Assembly (NCBI GenBank): GCA_029550865.1
Contig: JAKPGM010000045.1
Span: 1-39,263, forward strand
DNA: 39,263 bases
Reading direction: 5' to 3'
DNA from: Bacteroidota bacterium
Lineage (GTDB): Bacteria; Bacteroidota; Bacteroidia; Bacteroidales; DTGW01
Within the stretch, counting starts at the first letter, position 1, and every line of letters begins with the position of its first letter. Below the pieces are notes generated by a model. The model was not told where the DNA came from. It made no database searches and saw only the letters and a list, made by a program, of their open reading frames with translations. This document shows positions 33,646 through 39,263 of the stretch, piece by piece. The translations under genes and the position numbers were made by a program.

Positions 33646-34593
33646 ATGATCCTGTTTAACGTAACCCGAAAACGTCAGAAGTCGCTCATCCATTGGGCGA
33701 AACATCATGAGATAGATTTTCCTTCTGAACCTGAGGATCTGGAAAAGGTTACTCATTTGTCGTTACGTTTCAGGGGGGTACAACAGATTCCCCGGGAAAT
33801 TAAGTTTTTAATTAACCTGGAAGAAATTGATGCTTCGTACAATTATGTGACCGATATTCCATGGGAATTTGGCGCATTAAAAAAATTGAAACGAATTGAT
33901 TTTTCTCATAATCGATTGCAAGATATCCCTGGAGTGATTTGTAAAAATACGCATTTAGTATCCTTAAACCTGGAGGGGAATCTTATACGTAAGGTGCCTG
34001 CTATCATTGCCAATCTTGTGAATCTGGAGACACTGAATCTGGCTTTTAATGAAATTATAGAGTTGCCTTCGGAATTTAAATATCTGGTGTCGTTGAAAGA
34101 ACTTGACTTAGCAGGCAATCAGCTTTCTTCCTTACCAGCCACCTTTTCGAAATTGCCCTCGTTACAGGTGTTAAAAATTTGGCGAAATTTATTTGATCAG
34201 CTTCCAAAGGAACTGGAAAAGATTCCTACCCTTACGGTTATCGAAAATGAGGTAGATACCGAACGAATCAGTCGATTATTCATTGAGGCGGTTCGGATGG
34301 ACGATGTTATTGCAGCGCGTAAGTATCTTGCTCTTGGCGCAGACGTGAATTATCGTTGGGAAGGCTATGATAACCAGCAATTTACTACAGCATTATTTGA
34401 GGCGAAATCGGTAGAAATGGTAAAATTTTTGCTCGAAAATGGGGCTGATGTAAATGTATCGCGTGTCATTAAAAAGTCCGAGTCATTCATTTTCTGGGAG
34501 AGTGAAAAGCAGGAAACCGAGACGTTTTTGACCAAAAAGCATTCGCCCGAAATTACCAAATACCTGAAAAGTATCAATTTGCTTGAAGATTAG
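33646..34593 (+). CDS. Leucine-rich repeat and ankyrin repeat protein
   Basis: The 315-residue protein has no signal peptide. A short N-terminal helix region precedes about six LRR units of 23 residues (about 33-200), with consensus stretches such as LEEIDASYNYVTDIP, LVSLNLEGNLIRKVP and LKELDLAGNQLSSLP. Two ankyrin-like repeats follow (about 205-275, with ARKYLALGADVNYR and VKFLLENGADVNVS). Both folds bind protein partners, and the combination is uncommon in bacteria. The gene meets the AlbA-domain gene tail to tail with a 4-base overlap. Confidence 0.85.
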   Translation: MILFNVTRKRQKSLIHWAKHHEIDFPSEPEDLEKVTHLSLRFRGVQQIPREIKFLINLEEIDASYNYVTDIPWEFGALKKLKRIDFSHNRLQDIPGVICKNTHLVSLNLEGNLIRKVPAIIANLVNLETLNLAFNEIIELPSEFKYLVSLKELDLAGNQLSSLPATFSKLPSLQVLKIWRNLFDQLPKELEKIPTLTVIENEVDTERISRLFIEAVRMDDVIAARKYLALGADVNYRWEGYDNQQFTTALFEAKSVEMVKFLLENGADVNVSRVIKKSESFIFWESEKQETETFLTKKHSPEITKYLKSINLLED

Positions 34594-35255
34594 TCGATTG
34601 GGACATTCTTTTTCAGATTGTAAAAGGTGCCTCTCACGGTCATCTTCATTTCGATGATGTCGAGGCAAAGTAAATTGACCAATAAGTTTTCTGTTTTGCT
34701 ATAGGTAAGTCGTGAAAATTTTTGTAAACGACCGAAAGATACATCACGATGGTGGGCGAGGTATTGCAACAGTTTTTTTTCGTCGTCGGTGTATTTTAAG
34801 AAAATGCCTTTAGCGGTGTTTTTCTTTTTCAGATAGCGAATGTAAATTTTGTTTGCCTTAATATTCTGGTCATTATTGCGAACGTAGGCAATCCACCGGT
34901 TGGTTTCATCTTTTACATAACACAATTGTGTGCTTTTTTCCACTTCTACCTCAATCACAATTTTTCCGTCGACCTGCCATTTATTTATTTTGTACATAAC
35001 AGGGGGTTTGCAGTATAGGCTTGCTGTTTCTATCATGTAAATTTCCTCTTCGCTGCGAACTCCGGCAATAGTGCCATTGTCCTTAACTCCAATGAGCAAT
35101 CTTCCACCATCGGTATTTGCAAAAGCCACAAGGGTTTTAGCTATTTTCCGGGCATCGGTAATGGCAAATTTAAAGTCGAGTTGCTGGTGTTCGCCCTGTG
35201 CTATCAGACTTTTTATGTAGTAGAAACCCGGTTGGGCTCGTAAATCTTTACTCAT
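34590..35255 (-). CDS. AlbA_2 (Schlafen-type) DNA/RNA-binding domain protein
   Basis: The 221-residue protein contains an AlbA_2 domain at about 15-145, with EHQQLDFKFAI, AKTLVAFANTDGGRLLIGV and DNGTIAGV, the hallmarks of the family once called putative ATP-binding or AAA_4. The C-terminal part (about 150-221) looks helical and may be a winged helix. Related proteins act as transcription regulators or nucleic-acid-binding proteins, but a specific role is not known. It converges on the LRR-ankyrin gene, and its stop overlaps that gene's stop. Confidence 0.8.
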   Translation of the reverse strand: MSKDLRAQPGFYYIKSLIAQGEHQQLDFKFAITDARKIAKTLVAFANTDGGRLLIGVKDNGTIAGVRSEEEIYMIETASLYCKPPVMYKINKWQVDGKIVIEVEVEKSTQLCYVKDETNRWIAYVRNNDQNIKANKIYIRYLKKKNTAKGIFLKYTDDEKKLLQYLAHHRDVSFGRLQKFSRLTYSKTENLLVNLLCLDIIEMKMTVRGTFYNLKKNVPID

Positions 35256-35370
35256 GGCAAGATACTTGAAAAATCTGTCATATCATACGAAATGCCCTTG
35301 TTTCGTATTCTGGTGGCTTATATATGTGCATATCCGATAAGACCACTCAGTACTACAAAATTAGCTTTTT

Positions 35371-36603
35371 TCAGAAAATCTGTAGGCGAAGGTATACCTG
35401 TTTTTCTTGCCAGTTGTAGCCAAGTATGGTATTGTTAATAGTAATGCCTGTAACGATAGCGTGCGACTGAAAAATAATGGTTGCAGAAAGGTTTTTAATC
35501 AAATGGGCATTTACCGAAATGCTCCAGGAATAGGTCTCGAAGTAGGGTTGCCATTCGGATGGGACATGAAAAGGTATGCCTATGTTTAAACCAACATAAT
35601 ATCGCGGATGAAAATGGTATCCAATGGATAAACCTGTTGCAGGGATTAGCCTATAATGCTTTGTAATTTTGTTGTGTGTTAAAAATATCATTGGAGTGCC
35701 CTTTATGCCCCAGCGTCGATTTTCAGCCCAGGCTACTTGCCAGGGAAGGCCTATTGAAACCATTTGCACATTTTTGTTGAGGCGCATACCGGTAGATATG
35801 CCCAACCTTTCGTGGGGGACATAGGTGACGCTTGTTTGAAAAAAATGTTGTTCTGCAATAGTTTCCCAACCTATGCCTGCAAATATCCAGCGTGTATTGG
35901 GACGGAAATCGTCGCGGTTAAAGCCGTAACCCGGGGAAAAACTCTGATAATAAAATTTTGGCGATATTCGTTGAAAAATAAAGGCAGGTAATGTGTCGTT
36001 TTGCAGGAAAATGTTTGCAGCTATACGTTCACGACAGAATTGTTCCTGTGCATTGGGACTTCTGTACCATCCCCTGAATTGTCCAGGATATTTTTGCCCA
36101 GCATAGTCGATAAACCTGGTAAAAGCAGCTTTAGCAGAATCACGATTGCCCAATCTGGTATAGGCTAATCCCTGAACAAAATGAATGTCGGAAAAATACT
36201 CCATGCTGGGGTACGAATCGGATAATTTTTTAACATACACTAAGGCTTGCTGGTAGTTTGTATCCTGAATGCAGTAAACGAGACTATCGTAAAGTTTTAC
36301 CAGTTGTTGGTCGGAAGGGGAAATCCACAGGTCGTTTTCGCGCATGCGCTGCTGCATCAAGAAGTGGGTTTGCGCCTGCATTAGAAATGTATCGATATTT
36401 TGATGAGAAACCAGTCGCCAACTCGGAAGTCGCAAGGGAACGTCTTTGTAGGTATAAAAATCGCAGGAAGCATTGTACGAAAGGTGACGGGTTTGAAAGC
36501 ATCTCGTGGTGGTAAAAATTATCAGGAATATAACGAGATACCTACCTGTATTTCGAGTACAGATAGGCATTCGTTTTCCTATGTTGAGATAAGTGGATGA
36601 CAA
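35371..36603 (-). CDS. Membrane-associated hypothetical protein, possible TPR plus outer-membrane strands
   Basis: The 410-residue protein was not recognised. A hydrophobic stretch (YLVIFLIIFTTTRCF, about 22-36) could be a signal or anchor; the Cys is preceded by Arg, a poor lipobox. Residues about 95-170 resemble helical repeats, with YVKKLSDSYPSM and FVQGLAYTRLGNRDSAKAAF. Residues about 225-410 are rich in alternating aromatic residues (for example YYVGLNIGIPFHVP) and may form a beta-barrel. An alternative start is the ATG at 36570. It follows the OmpA-like gene by 15 bases on the same strand, so the two may form an operon concerned with the envelope. Confidence 0.6.
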   Translation of the reverse strand: MSSTYLNIGKRMPICTRNTGRYLVIFLIIFTTTRCFQTRHLSYNASCDFYTYKDVPLRLPSWRLVSHQNIDTFLMQAQTHFLMQQRMRENDLWISPSDQQLVKLYDSLVYCIQDTNYQQALVYVKKLSDSYPSMEYFSDIHFVQGLAYTRLGNRDSAKAAFTRFIDYAGQKYPGQFRGWYRSPNAQEQFCRERIAANIFLQNDTLPAFIFQRISPKFYYQSFSPGYGFNRDDFRPNTRWIFAGIGWETIAEQHFFQTSVTYVPHERLGISTGMRLNKNVQMVSIGLPWQVAWAENRRWGIKGTPMIFLTHNKITKHYRLIPATGLSIGYHFHPRYYVGLNIGIPFHVPSEWQPYFETYSWSISVNAHLIKNLSATIIFQSHAIVTGITINNTILGYNWQEKQVYLRLQIF

Positions 36604-36618
36604 TGAATGTACTGAATT

Positions 36619-37623
36619 TTATTCAAGAATTTTAAAAAGTTCATCGAGTTTTGGGGTAAGAATGATTTCGGTTCGTCGATTTTTAGCACGCCCCTCTGCA
36701 GTTTTGTTGGAAGCTATGGGTGAAAATTCACCTTTGCCAGCAGCGGTGAGTCGTTTGGGGTCGATACCTTTATTCTCGAGTATAATACGAATAATAGCAG
36801 TCGCTCGCATCACGCTCAAATCCCAGTTGTCTTTGATTTCACCTTTGCTTTTGTATGGTACATTATCGGTGTGCCCCTCAATGGTGATGTTGATGTCGGG
36901 ATTACGTTCGAGAACCTGTGCCAATTTTTTCAGGGCTTCTTTACCACGTGGATTAACGACAGTGCTGCCCGAGGGGAACAAAAGATTTTCTTCGAGCGAG
37001 ACATAAACTTTCCCATTACGAATGTTTACGCTTAGTCCTTCTCCTTCGAAACCCAACAGGGCTTCGGATACCACGTTACGAAGCGCACGAACTACCGAAT
37101 CTTTTTTAAACAATATCGATTCCAGTTCTTTTAAACGGGCATCGCGTTTATTGAGCTCGGCGGTTAAACGGTCGAGATTGAGTTTTTTCTCGTTAAGGCT
37201 TTTTTCAAGTGCTGCCAGTGAGGCTTCTTTCTTTTTCAGCTCTTCCTGGGCATCCTGGAGTTGACGCATGAGCTTTGTTGATTCTTTTTGAGATCCTTTC
37301 AGCAATAGCTCGTATGAGTCCTGCAGGCTGGAATGTTCGGCATACAGGCTATCGTAAGCGTGCGACAACCGTTGCCATTCGCCTATCCGTTGCAGACTGT
37401 CTTTTATCATACCATCAATTCGTTTTTCGTATCGCTGAATCTGCATCTTCATCTCAGCGTTTTCGACTTTCAACTGCTCGTTTTCCCCTTTCAAACGATT
37501 GAGCTGTTGATTGGCCTGCTGCAACTCACTTTCCGTCGAACGATATTTTTGTAGCGGAACACACGATACTCCTGCGAGCATGAGTATGCTTGCAAGTATT
37601 AAATATAATTTTACACGATTCAT
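36619..37623 (-). CDS. OmpA-family lipoprotein with long coiled coil
   Basis: The 334-residue protein from the ATG at 37623 has a lipoprotein signal peptide with Cys21 in LAGVSC. An upstream in-frame ATG at 37671 would put 16 extra residues before it and is less likely. Residues about 28-185 form a coiled coil with many Lys, Glu and Leu. The OmpA-like peptidoglycan-binding domain covers about 205-330, with NITIEGHTDNVPYKSK and NWDLSVMRATAIIR. It probably tethers the outer membrane to peptidoglycan. A -7 box lies upstream. Confidence 0.88.
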   Translation of the reverse strand: MNRVKLYLILASILMLAGVSCVPLQKYRSTESELQQANQQLNRLKGENEQLKVENAEMKMQIQRYEKRIDGMIKDSLQRIGEWQRLSHAYDSLYAEHSSLQDSYELLLKGSQKESTKLMRQLQDAQEELKKKEASLAALEKSLNEKKLNLDRLTAELNKRDARLKELESILFKKDSVVRALRNVVSEALLGFEGEGLSVNIRNGKVYVSLEENLLFPSGSTVVNPRGKEALKKLAQVLERNPDINITIEGHTDNVPYKSKGEIKDNWDLSVMRATAIIRIILENKGIDPKRLTAAGKGEFSPIASNKTAEGRAKNRRTEIILTPKLDELFKILE

Positions 37624-37647
37624 GGTCTTTGTGCTTTGCAATTTGGA

Positions 37648-37655
37648 CAAATATA
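37648..37655 (-). promoter_or_regulatory. -7 box of the OmpA-like gene
   Basis: TATATTTG on the minus strand matches TAnnTTTG, 25 bases from the start codon. No -33 box was found at the usual spacing. Confidence 0.35.
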
Positions 37656-37878
37656 GGGTAGTTTTTTGCAAAATGGTAGATTACTTTTTTTGAGTCATAA
37701 AAGTCGATCATTTAAATCTGGCAAATATGAAAATCGACAAAATGTTAGTGCCGTTAACATAAAAATGATCGAAAACTATCAATAAAGCTTTTGGGAATCT
37801 TAACTTCGGGACAAATGCGTAATCAATCGGTAATGATGCAGTACAAAAGTGGTATTTCCAGATGACTGAAATTGAAGA

Positions 37879-37899
37879 TTTACGAACTAATTTCGTAAA
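37879..37899. promoter_or_regulatory. Inverted repeat just upstream of the GH128 gene
   Basis: Perfect 8-base arms, TTTACGAA (37879-37886) and TTCGTAAA (37892-37899), are separated by 5 bases and end 9 bases before the ATG at 37909. It could be an operator or a leader hairpin near the start codon. Confidence 0.35.
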
Positions 37900-37908
37900 A
37901 AAAATACC

Positions 37909-39263
37909 ATGAAACGGATTTTACTTGTATTATTCGCAGTAGTTGTAGTAGTATCAGGATTTTCGCAGACTAAGAGCAGTAAGCGTGGAGTAGCCTATGG
38001 TTACCATACCGAGGCTGATTTTCAGACCATATCGCCGTATGTATCGTGGTGGTACAATTGGAGTATTAAACCCGACAATGGGGTGGCAAGTGTTTATGAG
38101 AACTACGATATTGAGTTTGTACCAATGGCCTGGAACAATAATTTTAATGAAACCGACCTTCGGGCATTTCTTGAGGCGCATCCCAATGTACATTATTTGT
38201 TGGGCTTTAATGAGCCTAATTTTCTGGATCAGGCGCGGATGACACCAAGCCAGGCGGCTGCGGCCTGGCCACGCTTGGAAAAAATAGCTGAAGATTATGG
38301 GCTGGATCTGGTGGGCCCTGCTGTGAATTGGTGCGGAAGTTGTGTCACCGAAAATGGGATTACCTATACCGACCCCTACAAGTATCTCGATGACTTTTTT
38401 GCTGCCTGTCCCAATTGCCGGGTCGACTACATTGCTGTGCACAATTACATGTGTTACAGCGGGGCTTTGAAAAGCTATCTTGATGGATTCAAAAAGTATG
38501 GTAAAAAAATATGGCTAACGGAGTTTGCCTGCTGGGACCAGAGTAATATTACTGTGGATATGCAGAAAAGCCTGGTAATTGGTGCTCTCGATTTGCTCGA
38601 AAACGATACCATGATATATCGCTATGCCTGGTTCAATGGGAATCGCTCGGGAGCATATCCCTACCTCGATTTGTACAAATCTACAGCAGGACAACTAACA
38701 GAGCTTGGCCAGCTGTATATGACTTACGATGCGCGTCACGACACGACGGTATTTGTACCAATACCTGCACGTATTGAGGCCGAAAACTATGCTACCATGT
38801 CGGGGATATCGCTCGAAGCCACGAAAGACGTCGATGGGGGAGCAAATGTGGGCTGGATCGATGCCGGCGACTGGCTTACATACCAGGTGATAAATGCCGA
38901 CAGCCAGCATTTTTACCTTTATTTCAGGGTTGCTAGCACGGCTGCTTCAAGTATCGATATCTTCGATAATGGAGTAAAACTGGGTACGCTCAACCTCACC
39001 AATACGGGTGGCTGGCAAAGCTGGCGAACTTTTCTCTTTGAAACAAGCCTCGATACGGGAAAACATAAGATAAAAATCTATACCCCCACTGGCAAGTTTA
39101 ACCTCAATTGGATATGGTTTTCGAATACCCCGCTTTCGCTAGGAACGTCGAATGTAGGAGTTTCAACCGTTGAGCTTTATCCTACACTGGTTGATAGAAC
39201 CGTTAGGCTTATTGTCAGGGACAATAACAAGTCCCTGCGTGTTAGCTTTTATAATCAACAAGG
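37909..39263 (+). CDS. Secreted GH128 endo-beta-1,3-glucanase with CBM6 domain, C-terminus cut off
   Basis: At least 451 residues, running off the right edge. A signal peptide (MKRILLVLFAVVVVVSGFSQ) is followed by a glycoside hydrolase domain of family 128 (Asl1-like catalytic core, about 25-275). It has LLGFNEPN with the likely acid/base Glu102, YIAVHNYMC near 175, and IWLTEFACWD with the likely nucleophile Glu205. A CBM6-like domain follows (about 288-406), with IEAENYATMSG and DVDGGANVGWIDAGDWLTYQ. The visible end (VELYPTLVDRTVRLIV) begins a T9SS type A sorting domain. The enzyme would cleave beta-1,3-glucan outside the cell. The start is supported by the signal peptide. Confidence 0.88.
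   Translation, partial: MKRILLVLFAVVVVVSGFSQTKSSKRGVAYGYHTEADFQTISPYVSWWYNWSIKPDNGVASVYENYDIEFVPMAWNNNFNETDLRAFLEAHPNVHYLLGFNEPNFLDQARMTPSQAAAAWPRLEKIAEDYGLDLVGPAVNWCGSCVTENGITYTDPYKYLDDFFAACPNCRVDYIAVHNYMCYSGALKSYLDGFKKYGKKIWLTEFACWDQSNITVDMQKSLVIGALDLLENDTMIYRYAWFNGNRSGAYPYLDLYKSTAGQLTELGQLYMTYDARHDTTVFVPIPARIEAENYATMSGISLEATKDVDGGANVGWIDAGDWLTYQVINADSQHFYLYFRVASTAASSIDIFDNGVKLGTLNLTNTGGWQSWRTFLFETSLDTGKHKIKIYTPTGKFNLNWIWFSNTPLSLGTSNVGVSTVELYPTLVDRTVRLIVRDNNKSLRVSFYNQQ

Noticed and set aside
37954-38442. 162-codon open frame antisense to the GH128 gene
   Set aside because: The plus-strand frame has signal peptide, catalytic residues and CBM6 domain. The antisense frame has no support.
1-39263. 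CRISPR arrays, tRNA or rRNA genes, insertion sequences or phage genes
   Set aside because: No regularly spaced repeats, cloverleaf-like sequences, rRNA stretches, transposase or phage proteins were seen on either strand. Short RNAs cannot be ruled out by eye.

Overview
The window is chromosomal DNA from a member of the Bacteroidota, most likely an anaerobic or facultative member of the Bacteroidales or a close relative. The evidence is several secreted proteins with type IX secretion (T9SS) C-terminal domains of types A and B, a FecI/FecR/STN-TonB receptor cassette, Bacteroidota-type promoters (TTTG, 19 nt, TAnnTTTG), few Shine-Dalgarno sequences, and typical housekeeping genes. No rRNA, tRNA, CRISPR array, transposase or phage gene was seen. 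Coding density is high and most genes lie on the minus strand.

Layout. 1-87: first codons of a minus-strand small heat shock protein, with a strong ribosome binding site and a sigma-54-like promoter. 417-1910: secreted protein with two tandem lectin-like repeats. 1982-10871: a long minus-strand run read hdrC, hdrB, hdrA, a second small hdrC, a membrane-bound HdrD-like fusion, truA, a TPR protein, a ComA-like phosphosulfolactate synthase and aroE, ending at a bidirectional terminator. 11063-12352: photolyase. 12504-15863: two secreted proteins with CBM9-like domains and T9SS tails. 16046-20107: ECF sigma factor, FecR anti-sigma factor and STN-domain TonB receptor. 20179-21027: a lipoprotein of unknown function. 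21381-23382: acyltransferase overlapping a DEDDy exonuclease. 23390-24568: FucP-like sugar transporter. 24823-26469: membrane sensor with a GAF domain. 26496-31166: alpha/beta hydrolase, RelA/SpoT enzyme and a T9SS type B secreted protein. 31326-32273: FMN-dependent NMO/FabK-type oxidoreductase. 32473-33381: lipoate-protein ligase interrupted by an in-frame TAG. 33646-35255: LRR-ankyrin protein tail to tail with an AlbA-domain protein. 35371-37623: OmpA-like lipoprotein and a membrane-associated hypothetical. 37909-39263: GH128 glucanase with a CBM6 domain, cut by the window end.

The most distinctive system is the five-gene heterodisulfide-reductase-like module (5902-10871). It combines a QmoA-sized HdrA, HdrB and HdrC with a second HdrC and a membrane heme-b/Fe-S/double-CCG fusion of the EMO (ETF:menaquinone oxidoreductase) type. 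The parts are consistent with an electron path between a cytosolic thiol/disulfide or flavin donor and membrane quinone. The same strand run also holds a ComA-like gene, whose archaeal relatives begin coenzyme M synthesis. That link is suggestive only: the intervening genes are housekeeping, and at least one internal promoter separates them.

Other points worth attention are the interrupted lplA, a diverged intergenic repeat present twice (about 14291-14398 and 33483-33579), a near-leaderless promoter for the TPR gene, a TAG-ATG junction joining a secreted-protein gene to relA/spoT, and inverted repeats in several promoter regions.
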